From positions 211,830-275,829 of the forward strand of contig JALOAI010000002.1 of the NCBI GenBank assembly GCA_023228945.1: a DNA stretch of 64,000 nucleotides, written 5' to 3'. Origin of the DNA: Pigmentiphaga sp. (GTDB lineage: Bacteria > Pseudomonadota > Gammaproteobacteria > Burkholderiales > Burkholderiaceae_B). The translations under genes were made by a program, and so were the position numbers. Within the stretch, counting starts at the first letter, position 1, and each line of letters opens with the position of its first letter. The notes beneath the pieces were generated by a model that saw only the letters and a program-made list of their open reading frames with translations, was not told the DNA's origin and did not search any database. Positions 9,476 through 17,238 of the stretch are shown here, in pieces.

Positions 9476-10159
9476 ATGCGACTGCTGCTCGTTGAAGACG
9501 AAACCGATCTTGCCGACTGGCTCAAGCGAGCCCTGTCGCAAAGCGGTTTCGTGCTCGATCACGCCGCCGACGCCCGCGCCGCGCGCGTGCTCACCAGCAC
9601 CAGCAGCTACGATGCGGTGGTGTTGGATCTGGGGTTGCCCGACACCCATGGCCTGATCTGGCTGCGCGACCTCCGGGCTGAGGGTAACAGTACGCCGGTT
9701 CTCATCCTGACCGCGCAAGGCGCCCTGGAAGACCGCGTGCGCGGCCTCAGCATCGGCGCCGACGACTATCTCACCAAGCCCTTTGCCCTGGCCGAGCTCG
9801 AAGCCCGGCTCACGGCGCTGGGCCGGCGGGCTCGCACCACAAGGGATGCGGTCATCGAATTCGGTGCGCTCACTTTCGATAGCGATACGCGCACGTTCAT
9901 GCTGGGTGGCAGCATGCTCAACCTGACGCCCCGTGAACGAGCGGCCTTGTCGGCCCTGATACTGCGCCGGGGCCAACCGTTGCTCAAGTCGGCGTTGGCG
10001 CAAAAGGTCTTCAACCTGGAAAGCGACGCCGGGCCCGATGCCATCGAGGTTGTCGTGCATCGGCTGCGCAAAAAGCTGGTGGGGGCGGGCGTGCGCATCT
10101 CCACGGTGCGAGGGCTGGGCTACATGCTTGAACGCGATGTCCCGGGCCGCAAGGCCTGA
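9476..10159 (+). CDS. OmpR-family response regulator, TctD-like
   Basis: Two-component response regulator of 227 residues. The receiver domain has the acidic pocket (VEDE), the phospho-acceptor in DAVVLDLGLPD (about Asp51) and TKPF (about Lys101). The winged-helix output domain ends IEVVVHRLRKKLVGAGVRISTVRGLGYML, typical of OmpR/PhoB DNA-binding domains. It is most like TctD/BctD regulators of tricarboxylate uptake. It overlaps the downstream kinase by 23 bp. The tctBA transporter genes follow 1.4 kb downstream on the same strand, so they are the likely target; that is inference from position and family. Confidence 0.85.
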   Translation: MRLLLVEDETDLADWLKRALSQSGFVLDHAADARAARVLTSTSSYDAVVLDLGLPDTHGLIWLRDLRAEGNSTPVLILTAQGALEDRVRGLSIGADDYLTKPFALAELEARLTALGRRARTTRDAVIEFGALTFDSDTRTFMLGGSMLNLTPRERAALSALILRRGQPLLKSALAQKVFNLESDAGPDAIEVVVHRLRKKLVGAGVRISTVRGLGYMLERDVPGRKA

Positions 10160-10919
10160 CTGGCGGCTTGGCCGCATCCGCCGCCGGCGGCGCGAACGCG
10201 CCCGCTTGCGCCGCCGGGAGCGCTTTCTGGCCGACGCCATGCACCAGCTGCGCAATGCCGTGGGAACGCTGGCAACCCAGGCGGCCATGATCGGGCGTGC
10301 GCAATCATTGGATGAGCAGCGCGATACCGCCCAGGCGCTCGAACACCGGCTGCTGCAATTGGGGCGTTTTCTGCATCAGCTGGAAAAGCTCGATAGACGC
10401 CAACCGACGGCGGACCTGCCGGTCTTCGATGCCGTCGAATGCGCCCGCTCCCTCGTGTACGAGTTTGCCGGCCAGGCCAGAGCCCGCGGCGTGGACCTCG
10501 GCTGGGTGGGCGAAGCTTCCATGGCAGCCATGCCGGTCCATGGCCAGGTCGACGAGATCCATGAAGCGCTGGCGAATCTGCTCGACAACGCCATCCGCCA
10601 TACCCCTCCGGGAGGGCGCGTGGATGTGTCGGTCGAGAGCGGCATCTCTCAAGAATGCCGGTTTCGCGTGGCCGACCAGGGGCCCGGCCTCCCTCCCAGC
10701 GAGCGGCGGCGGGTGTTTGCGCGCTTCGCTCAACAGCGCTCCGGAACTCCGGCGTCACAAGGCCGAAGCGGGCTGGGCCTGGATATCGCGCGCCGGCTGG
10801 TGCATGCCAACCGGGGCCGCATCGAGGTGGGCGACGGCCTGCCGCACGGCAACGGCAAGAGCGGCCTCTTGATCACGATTACGCTGCAACGAGCCGCCCC
10901 GGCCCGTCAAACCCGATAA
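10137..10919 (+). CDS. Short cytoplasmic histidine kinase, TctE-like core without sensor domain
   Basis: A 260-residue kinase containing only the catalytic core. After an Arg-rich N-terminus (residues 1-30, no membrane segment) comes an atypical H-box LADAMHQLRNAVGTLA (His36; canonical is HELRTPL). The N-box ALANLLDNAIRHTPPGG, G1 VADQGPGLPP and G2 GRSGLGLDIARRLV follow. TctE/BctE kinases normally have two membrane helices and a periplasmic domain, both absent here. Upstream sequence is the response-regulator gene, so nothing is hidden by a wrong start. The protein is probably soluble and must take its signal from a partner or a cytosolic cue. Start ATG at 10137 overlaps the regulator stop. 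Confidence 0.8.
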   Translation: MSRAARPDWRLGRIRRRRRERARLRRRERFLADAMHQLRNAVGTLATQAAMIGRAQSLDEQRDTAQALEHRLLQLGRFLHQLEKLDRRQPTADLPVFDAVECARSLVYEFAGQARARGVDLGWVGEASMAAMPVHGQVDEIHEALANLLDNAIRHTPPGGRVDVSVESGISQECRFRVADQGPGLPPSERRRVFARFAQQRSGTPASQGRSGLGLDIARRLVHANRGRIEVGDGLPHGNGKSGLLITITLQRAAPARQTR

Positions 10920-10927
10920 GGCGCGGC

Positions 10928-11043
10928 GGACGAGCCGCCCCTGCCGGGGCTCATCCATTCACGGTGAGGTTGGCAGGGCCAAACCTACCGGAGCCGAAGA
11001 GTCCCCGCATCGTGGCGGAGACGCTCAGGCCGGAATTCTTCAC
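10928..11043 (+). repeat. 115-bp dispersed repeat, copy D1 (decayed)
   Basis: The second half, from GGAGCCGAAGAGTCCCC through GTGGCGGAG to CTTCAC, matches the corresponding half of the copy at 28689-28802 at most positions. The terminal hairpin is degraded. The first half contains a GAGCC...CCGGGGCTC inverted repeat at the expected position. Length matches the other copies (114-118 bp). Confidence 0.5.
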
Positions 11044-11456
11044 TTCTTGGCAAGCCGGCCCCGACCTCCGGAGCGGGGGAGGGTGCCGCTACGCCAAAAA
11101 TTCTCTTTATATTGAAAGTTATTTGAAAGATTAAATTATATTGATTTATGCTTGGATTGTTTTGAAATATGTTGTTCGTAGGGCGGCATAGAGTGTGGCC
11201 GACAGAAAATCCGTGAAAATCCAGCTGTTTTGATGTTTATATCTTTAATGTTTTATTAAGTTTCGGACAGTTTTTGAGGGACAGGTTTTTGTGAATACGT
11301 AAATTTCCTTGATTTTACAAGGAGTTATCTTTAAAAGAGCGATTCCTGACCTCAAGAACTAGGGATTACCCGATAAATCATGAATTTTTCGGTTAATGAA
11401 AGCGTAATGAAAGTATATGGTTATAACCTTCGCCTTCCCGTCGCCATGCCAGACGT

Positions 11457-11572
11457 GCGCCAAGCCTGTCTGTCTTGCACGGTCAAGGTCGTTCGGCGAC
11501 GCCGTGTGTGCTGTCGTCACGAACTCCTTGAAAGCGGCGACGAAGAATCCGGCCGGAGTTCCGGCCGTTCAC
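11457..11572 (+). repeat. 115-bp dispersed repeat, copy D2 (strongly decayed)
   Basis: Begins GCGCCAAGCC like the other copies, continues through CTCCTTGAAAGCGGCGACG, and ends with a GC-rich pair CCGGCCGGAGTTCCGGCCG then TTCAC. Its total length (116 bp) equals the others. Similarity is clear only when the copies are laid side by side. Confidence 0.4.
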
Positions 11573-11613
11573 CATGATGTTTTATTTCGCTGTATTCATG
11601 AACCGAGGTGACC

Positions 11614-12090
11614 ATGAGCTGGTTGAGTGACAGAGGGCGGATCGAATGGCTGGGAGCCGGAGTGCTGATTGCCATCGGCGCCTTCACCATCTGGGAAGGG
11701 ATGCGCTATAGCACCGGGACGCTGGCCCGGATGGGGCCGGGTTACTTTCCGGTGGCGCTCGGTGCCATTCTGATTCTGCTGGGCGTCCTGGTTGCGCTGA
11801 CCGGCGATACCAAGAAAGAAGAGGCCGAGGCTCTCAAAGAAGAAAACTTCTCCAACGAGTGGAGGGGCTGGGGCTGCATCATCGCGGGCATCGTAGCGTT
11901 CATTGTGCTAGGCGGGCTGGCGGGCTTGGCACCCGCTACATTTGGTTTGGTGTTCATCGCGGCCCTGGGGGATAAAGAGCACACTCTGACTTCGGCTGCG
12001 CTGCTGGCGAGTGGCACCACTGTTGTCGGGGCGATTATTTTCCGCTATTTCCTCGAGTTGCAGTTTCCCCTCTTCCGATGGGGGTGGTAA
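11614..12090 (+). CDS. tctB: Tripartite tricarboxylate transporter, small subunit TctB
   Basis: Small membrane subunit of a TTT carboxylate transporter; 158 residues. About four hydrophobic segments are visible (WLGAGVLIAIGAFTIWEG, FPVALGAILILLGVLVAL, GWGCIIAGIVAFIVLGGL, LLASGTTVVGAIIF). A short cytoplasmic charged loop separates the second and third (DTKKEEAEALKEENFSNEW). The RMGPGYFPV motif before helix 2 is typical. The ATG at 11614 is preferred over a GTG 6 bases upstream because the GAGG at 11605 is then spaced 5 bp. It is followed 3 bp later by tctA, but no tctC is adjacent. Confidence 0.88.
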   Translation: MSWLSDRGRIEWLGAGVLIAIGAFTIWEGMRYSTGTLARMGPGYFPVALGAILILLGVLVALTGDTKKEEAEALKEENFSNEWRGWGCIIAGIVAFIVLGGLAGLAPATFGLVFIAALGDKEHTLTSAALLASGTTVVGAIIFRYFLELQFPLFRWGW

Positions 12091-12093
12091 GCC

Positions 12094-13620
12094 ATGGAAT
12101 TGCTCAATAACATGATCATGGGCTTCGGCGTAGCGCTGGAGCCCTACAACCTGATGTGGTCGGCCTTTGGCGTATTCATGGGCAACCTCATTGGTGTGCT
12201 GCCCGGCATGGGCGTGTTGGCGTCGATTTCCATCCTGCTGCCGCTCACCTACACCATGACGCCCACGGCGGCGCTGATGATGCTGGCGGGGATCTACTAC
12301 GGCTCGCAGTATGGCGGTGGGATCACGTCGATCATGCTGAATATGCCGGGTACCGCGTCGCATGCCGTGGCCTGTCTTGATGGCAATCCGCTGGCTCGGC
12401 AAGGCAAGGCCGGCTCGGCGCTGTTCATGCTGATGTTCTCGTCGTTCTGCGGGGCCACGGTGGGTATCTTGACGATGATGCTGTTCTCGCCCGTGCTGAC
12501 CGAAGTGGCATTCAAGTTCGGTCCCGCTGAGTACTTCTCCATGATGACGGTCGGCTTGCTGGCGGGTGCGACCTTGGCAAAAGGCTCGGCCATCAAAGGG
12601 GTGGCCATGGTCGTGCTCGGCCTGATCCTCGGCGTGGTAGGTACCGATGTCAACTCGGGCATGATGCGCTTCACCTTCGGCGTTCCTGAACTGTCCGACG
12701 GCTTGTCGCTCGTCGCAATCGCGATGGGATTCTTTGGCATCGCGGACATCATGCGTAACGTCAACCGTATGCACGATATCTCGCGATCCGGGGATGGCAA
12801 GATATCGATGAGCGCATTGCGGCCGCAGCCTGGCGACATCAAGAACACGCGTGGGGCAATTACTCGCGGTACCGCCATTGGGGCCTTTTTCGGCATCCTG
12901 CCCGGCACTGGTTCAGGCATCGCGTCGTTCATCTCTTACGCTACCGAGAAGCGCGTGGCTAAGGACCCCAGCCGCTTCGGGCGTGGCGCCATCGAGGGTC
13001 TGGCGGCGCCGGAGTCGGCCTGCAACTCGGCCGCGCAGACAGCATTCATTCCCACCATGACGCTGGGCATCCCGGGCGATCCCGTGATGGCGCTGATGCT
13101 GGGCGCCTTGATCATTCACGGCATCCAGCCGGGTCCGCAGCTCATTACCGAGCACGCCGACATTTTCTGGGGTCTGATCGCCAGTTTCTGGGTAGGCAAC
13201 GTCATCCTGCTGATCCTCAACCTGCCGCTCATCGGCATGTGGGTGCGGCTGCTGTCGGTACGTTACAAGTACTTGTATCCCGCCGCGCTGTTCTTTCTCT
13301 GCGTCGGGGTCTACAGTACCAACAACAATCTGTTCGACGTCTGGGTCGTGCTGGTCTTCGGGATTGTCGGCTACATCTTTCTGCGTTTGCGGTTCGAGGC
13401 GGCCCCATTGCTGCTGGGCTTCGTGCTCGGACCCATGATGGAAGAGAACTTCCGGCGCGCCCTGCTGTTGTCGCGTGGCGACATGTCGGTGTTCCTCACG
13501 CGTCCGATCAGTGCGGGCTTCGTCGCGGTCGGAGTCGGCCTGATCCTGTTGCTGGCGGTCTCCAACGTGCGTAAGCGCCGCCGGGATCGGCTGTTGTCGG
13601 TCGAAGAAAGCGCGAGTTGA
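12094..13620 (+). CDS. tctA: Tripartite tricarboxylate transporter, large subunit TctA
   Basis: Large permease subunit of a TTT transporter; 508 residues with about 11-12 hydrophobic segments. Family motifs are clear: GNLIGVLPGMGVLASISILLP, GIYYGSQYGGGITSIMLNMPG, and the mirrored second-half FFGILPGTGSGIASFISYATEK and APESACNSAAQTAFIPTMTLGIPG. It couples substrate uptake to the ion gradient with TctB and a periplasmic TctC/Bug protein. Five unlinked Bug genes occur in this window, any of which could serve it. Substrate (citrate or another di/tricarboxylate) cannot be told from sequence. A hairpin follows the stop. Confidence 0.93.
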   Translation: MELLNNMIMGFGVALEPYNLMWSAFGVFMGNLIGVLPGMGVLASISILLPLTYTMTPTAALMMLAGIYYGSQYGGGITSIMLNMPGTASHAVACLDGNPLARQGKAGSALFMLMFSSFCGATVGILTMMLFSPVLTEVAFKFGPAEYFSMMTVGLLAGATLAKGSAIKGVAMVVLGLILGVVGTDVNSGMMRFTFGVPELSDGLSLVAIAMGFFGIADIMRNVNRMHDISRSGDGKISMSALRPQPGDIKNTRGAITRGTAIGAFFGILPGTGSGIASFISYATEKRVAKDPSRFGRGAIEGLAAPESACNSAAQTAFIPTMTLGIPGDPVMALMLGALIIHGIQPGPQLITEHADIFWGLIASFWVGNVILLILNLPLIGMWVRLLSVRYKYLYPAALFFLCVGVYSTNNNLFDVWVVLVFGIVGYIFLRLRFEAAPLLLGFVLGPMMEENFRRALLLSRGDMSVFLTRPISAGFVAVGVGLILLLAVSNVRKRRRDRLLSVEESAS

Positions 13621-13625
13621 GCAAT

Positions 13626-13650
13626 GGCCCGTCCTTTTCGGGGACGGGCC
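13626..13650 (+). terminator. Hairpin after tctA
   Basis: Perfect 9-bp stem GGCCCGTCC / GGACGGGCC with a 7-nt loop, 5 bp after the tctA stop. There is no T-run, so it is a terminator-like structure rather than a classical intrinsic terminator. Confidence 0.55.
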
Positions 13651-14075
13651 CTGGATGCCTGTCTGAATCCGTTTGGCGGTACCTTTCAGTCCCGGAACTC
13701 TGTTGTAATGATGCAGCAGTCTGGCTGAAGAACTTGCCGATCCTTTGTTAGAATGTTTTCGGGTTCCGGTCTCATGTCGAGGTCGGGAGGTTCAATGCAT
13801 TGGTCGGGCCGCCAATGCGGGCTTGCAAGTTCCATGAACCTTTACCCGACCCGGCGCTGGGCGCCGCCTCTCTTACCGTTTTGGCTTCCCCTCATCCGCG
13901 CCTTGGTGCGTACGGCGTTCCGGAACCTCCCCCCTGTCAAGTGCCACGCTCGCGGCTTCGCCGTGAGCCGCCGCCTCCCGCACGCCGTTCCGCGGGCATC
14001 GCCCGCCCATGGTTCGCAAAGCGGTCCGTTGCGCATGCCGATCCTGGCGCGCGTGCGTGCGAGCGGAGCCATCCA
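13651..14075. other. Long leader upstream of the mrp operon
   Basis: 425 bp between the tctA hairpin and the mrpA start. A TAGAAT at 13749-13754 could be a -10 box, but no good -35 was found at the right distance. A 108-codon frame across the region has an Arg/Pro/Ser-rich composition and no family features, so no gene is called. I see no recognisable riboswitch or RNA element. The mrpA start has only a weak Shine-Dalgarno (GCGGAGCC). Confidence 0.5.
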
Positions 14076-16418
14076 ATGAGTTTGACGACCCTTCTGGCCT
14101 GTGCCTGGTTCGGCAGCGTGGTGGGGTGGCGACTGGCCTTTCTCCAAGGCGCGCTGCTGAGGTACGCTCCCACGCTGCTGCCTGCCGGCCTGTGCGCCGC
14201 CTTCATCGGGTACGCCCCCGCCGTGGCTCGAGGCCGGGACATCATCGACGTTCTGAATTGGGCGCCTTCGGTCGGGGTGAATCTGGCGCTGCGCCTCGAT
14301 GGCTTTTCATTATTGTTCGTGGTCCTGATCACAGGCATCGGAACGCTGGTGACGATCTATGCCACGGCCTATCTCTCGAACCAGCCCGTGCGGGAGCGTG
14401 CGCGATTCGTCTTCCTGATCCTGGCATTCATGGCGGCGATGCTGGGTACGGTATTGTCCGACAACCTCGTCGTGATGTACGTGTTCTGGGAAGCGACCAG
14501 CCTGCTGTCGTTCATGCTGATCGGCTTCGAGATGCAGAAGCCCGAGGCGCGCAAGGCCGCCTTGCAGTCCCTGCTGATTACGGCTGGCGGGGGCCTGGCG
14601 TTGTTCGGGAGCATCCTGCTGATCGGCATGGAGCTGAATACCTTCCTGCTCTCCGAAGTCGCGCGACGCTCGGACGAACTGCTCGGGAGCCCATGGCTGG
14701 CTCCGATCATTGTCCTGCTTCTCATCGGAACATTTACCAAATCGGCGCAGTTTCCCTTCCACTTCTGGCTACCGCAGGCGATGGCCGCGCCGACCCCGGC
14801 CTCGGCCTACCTGCATTCCGCCACCATGGTGAAGCTGGGCGTCTACCTGCTGGCGCGTTTCGAACTCGTGTTTCGCGATGTCCCGTGGTTCGGCGATACG
14901 CTGGTGGTGTTCGGTTCCGCAACGATGCTCATTGCCGCGGCCGGCGCCATTCGAGCCACGGGCTACAAGGCGGTGCTGGCGCAATCGACAGTGGCATCCC
15001 TCGGTATTCTCGTGATGTTGATCGGTCTCGACGGGCCGGTTTCGGCGGTAGCCGTCTGCGGGTTCATCGTCGCACACGCGTTCTACAAGGCGGCCTTGTT
15101 CTTCTGCGCGGGCACCGCCATTCATGCGACTCACATACATGAACTGCGCAAGCTGGGCGGCCTGGCACGGTTCCTGCCGGCGACGGCAACGGCGATCGTC
15201 CTGGCCAGCTTGTCGATGGCGGGATTGCCGCCCTTTGTCGGCTTCATCGCCAAGGAGTATTTGTTCGAGGCGCAGTTGGCGAGTTCCTGGAATGCATTCC
15301 CCGTCCTGGTGGCGGTGATCGTCAATGGCGTCATGGTTGCGACGGCGGCGGTCGTTTCGCTCCAGCCCTTTTTCCTCAAGCGCGGCAAGATCCGGCATGT
15401 CGAGCATGGCGAAACCCCCGGTTTGCTGATCGGGCCGCTGGTGCTCGGGTTGCTGGGGGTGGGGTTGATGCCCGGCTTCTTCTCCGACTATCTGATCGGG
15501 CCGGCGGCGGCCGCGATACTCGGCGCGCCTATCGCCGTGTCATTCTCCCTGTGGCACGGCCTGACGCCGATGCTGGCGCTCAGCGGCCTGGCGGTGACGC
15601 TGGGTGGATTGCTGGCCTGGAGGTGGAACTCTTTCCATCGCGCTCTCAATCGTATGCCGCTTCTGACACGCATCGACGCCAACCGCATTTACCAGGGAGT
15701 CGTCGACCGTATCCTGGGAACGGCGCGGTGGTGGACGCGGCAACTGCAGAACGGCGATAGCCGCCGCTATGTCCTGATCACCAGCATCGCGCTCGTCGCC
15801 ACGGGAGCTTGGTCGATGGCACGCTCGCGGAGCGTCATGGAGTTGACGCTTGCCGGCGAATTGCTGCCTTTGCCGGCCATCCTGCTGGCGTTCGGTCTGC
15901 TCGGCTCCGTCGTGGCCGCCCGCACTCGCTCATTGGTGACTGGTCTGATCGGTGTCGGCGTCGTCGGCTACGGATCCGCGCTGTTATTCCTGCTGCACGG
16001 CGCGCCGGACCTGGCACTGACGCAGTTTGCCGTGGAGACTCTGGTGCTGATCGTTCTGATGGCCGTTCTGGGGCGTCTTCCCGGTATCGCCGGCCACACC
16101 CGCAGCCGCCGTGAACGGCGTGTCGACGCCGGCATTGCCGCGGCCTTCGGCCTGCTCGTGTTCGCCGCCCTGGTCAGCATGCTGGCGCTGCCGTTCGATG
16201 GTCGGGTATCGGATTTCTTCGCCCAGACCAGCTACCTCGAAGCGCATGGCATGAACGTGGTCAACGTGGTCATTGTCGATTACCGCGCCCTGGATACCCT
16301 GGGCGAGATCGCCGTCGTGGCTTTTGCCACGCTGGGCGTGTGGTGCCTGTTGCGCCGTCGCCGGGCAGGTACGGGGCTGAAGCCCCCCGCCGGCAAAGCC
16401 GGGGAGGGCAAGGCATGA
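14076..16418 (+). CDS. mrpA: Na+/H+ antiporter subunit A (MrpA/MnhA/PhaA)
   Basis: Largest subunit of the multi-subunit Mrp antiporter; 780 residues, many membrane helices. The Complex-I-like proton-channel domain is clear (VFWEATSLLSFMLIGFE, GTFTKSAQFPFHFWLPQAMAAPTPASAYLHSATMVKLGVYLLARFE, SLSMAGLPPFVGFIAKE). The MrpA-specific C-terminal domain follows (LLHGAPDLALTQFAVETLVLIVLMAVLGRLP...VNVVIVDYRALDTLGEIAVV). Start MSLTTLLACAW is chosen because the longer frame upstream lacks hydrophobic character. The last 17 residues (GTGLKPPAGKAGEGKA) are encoded by two small GC hairpins and look like a late addition. The stop overlaps mrpB (ATGA). Confidence 0.93.
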   Translation: MSLTTLLACAWFGSVVGWRLAFLQGALLRYAPTLLPAGLCAAFIGYAPAVARGRDIIDVLNWAPSVGVNLALRLDGFSLLFVVLITGIGTLVTIYATAYLSNQPVRERARFVFLILAFMAAMLGTVLSDNLVVMYVFWEATSLLSFMLIGFEMQKPEARKAALQSLLITAGGGLALFGSILLIGMELNTFLLSEVARRSDELLGSPWLAPIIVLLLIGTFTKSAQFPFHFWLPQAMAAPTPASAYLHSATMVKLGVYLLARFELVFRDVPWFGDTLVVFGSATMLIAAAGAIRATGYKAVLAQSTVASLGILVMLIGLDGPVSAVAVCGFIVAHAFYKAALFFCAGTAIHATHIHELRKLGGLARFLPATATAIVLASLSMAGLPPFVGFIAKEYLFEAQLASSWNAFPVLVAVIVNGVMVATAAVVSLQPFFLKRGKIRHVEHGETPGLLIGPLVLGLLGVGLMPGFFSDYLIGPAAAAILGAPIAVSFSLWHGLTPMLALSGLAVTLGGLLAWRWNSFHRALNRMPLLTRIDANRIYQGVVDRILGTARWWTRQLQNGDSRRYVLITSIALVATGAWSMARSRSVMELTLAGELLPLPAILLAFGLLGSVVAARTRSLVTGLIGVGVVGYGSALLFLLHGAPDLALTQFAVETLVLIVLMAVLGRLPGIAGHTRSRRERRVDAGIAAAFGLLVFAALVSMLALPFDGRVSDFFAQTSYLEAHGMNVVNVVIVDYRALDTLGEIAVVAFATLGVWCLLRRRRAGTGLKPPAGKAGEGKA

Positions 16419-16831
16419 ACTCCCTGATTTTCTCGACGGCGAGCCGTGTGTTGTTCTGGCTGATGCTGGGCGTATCCCTGGTCATTCTTTGGCGAGGCCA
16501 CAACCAGCCGGGTGGCGGTTTCGTCGGCGGGCTGGTCGCTGCCATGGCATTCAGCGTCGTAGCCTTGTCCGAAGGCGTTCCCGAGGCGCGGCGCAGGCTG
16601 CGCCTGCACCCGGTCGTGCTACTGGGCATGGGGGTGATGTTCGCGGTGCTCAGCGGCCTGCCCGGTCTGGCCGTTGTCCAGGGATTTTTGTCCCATCAAT
16701 GGCTGGTTTTCCAAAACGGGTTCAAGCTGGGTACGACGCTGCTTTTCGACGTCGGGGTGTACTGCGCGGTGATGGGAGGCATGCTGTGCCTGGTGTTCCG
16801 CCTGTACGAGGATGAAGAGGACGCACCATGA
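16415..16831 (+). CDS. mrpB: Na+/H+ antiporter subunit B
   Basis: 138-residue membrane subunit of the Mrp complex with about four helices. The family hallmark WRGHNQPGGGFVGGLVAAMA is present near residue 28, and the C-terminal helix pair ends in an acidic tail (YEDEEDAP). Start ATG overlaps the mrpA stop and its stop overlaps mrpC, both by ATGA, so translation is coupled. A and B are separate genes, as in seven-gene (group 1) Mrp systems and unlike the fused PhaAB of group 2. Confidence 0.92.
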   Translation: MNSLIFSTASRVLFWLMLGVSLVILWRGHNQPGGGFVGGLVAAMAFSVVALSEGVPEARRRLRLHPVVLLGMGVMFAVLSGLPGLAVVQGFLSHQWLVFQNGFKLGTTLLFDVGVYCAVMGGMLCLVFRLYEDEEDAP

Positions 16832-17238
16832 ACCTGATCTACGCCGCGGGCTTCTCGGCCATCATGGCCATTGGCCTGTACCTTCTACTCTCGCGCCATA
16901 TCATTCGCATGATCTACGGCGTGATGCTCATCTCGGCTTCTGTCAACCTCGTGATTTTTCTGGCTGGACGCATCGGCCCGAACCCGCCGCCCGTGATGAT
17001 GCTCGGCGAAACCATGCTGGCCGACGGCTCGGCCAACCCGCTCCCGCAGGCGCTGGTGCTGACCGCCATCGTGATCGGGTTCTCGCTGGTGTCGTTCGTC
17101 GTGGCTTTGGCGCTCAAGACCTATCGCCGCCTGGGCACGCTGGATAGCCGCGCGTTGAACGACGCCGAAGCCCTGGGTAGCCCTTTCGAGCCGCCCCGGC
17201 CCGGCAAGGCGCGGAGCGACGAGGAGCGTGACTCGTGA
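16828..17238 (+). CDS. mrpC: Na+/H+ antiporter subunit C (NuoK-like)
   Basis: 136-residue NuoK-related subunit with three membrane helices (IYAAGFSAIMAIGLYLLL, MIYGVMLISASVNLVIFLAG, ALVLTAIVIGFSLVSFVVALAL). The DGSANPLPQALVLTAIVIGF motif between helices 2 and 3 is typical of MrpC/MnhC. The hydrophilic C-terminal tail is longer than in NuoK. Coupled to mrpB and mrpD by overlapping codons. Confidence 0.93.
   Translation: MNLIYAAGFSAIMAIGLYLLLSRHIIRMIYGVMLISASVNLVIFLAGRIGPNPPPVMMLGETMLADGSANPLPQALVLTAIVIGFSLVSFVVALALKTYRRLGTLDSRALNDAEALGSPFEPPRPGKARSDEERDS

Larger units (their letters stand above)
10920..11613. other. AT-rich gap upstream of tctBA, bracketed by repeat relics
   Basis: A 694-bp stretch with no credible gene. 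Its middle (about 11096-11400) is strikingly AT-rich for this genome. Both ends carry decayed copies of the dispersed 115-bp repeat (10928-11043 and 11457-11572). A 65-codon frame at 11380 was examined and rejected because it runs through the repeat. The tctBA promoter must lie here, but no clear -35/-10 pair could be assigned. A tctC gene, expected in a tctCBA operon, is not present in any frame. Confidence 0.6.

Noticed and set aside
11380..11611. 65- and 64-codon frames just upstream of tctB
   Set aside because: They run through the decayed 115-bp repeat, lack a Shine-Dalgarno site and show no family features.
10920..11613. A degraded tctC gene in the gap before tctBA
   Set aside because: None of the Bug motifs (PPGG, VENRPGAGG, HVPYKG) can be found in any frame.
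13753..14079. 108-codon frame in the mrp leader
   Set aside because: Arg/Pro/Ser-rich composition typical of a GC-rich non-coding frame; the true mrpA start lies at its end.
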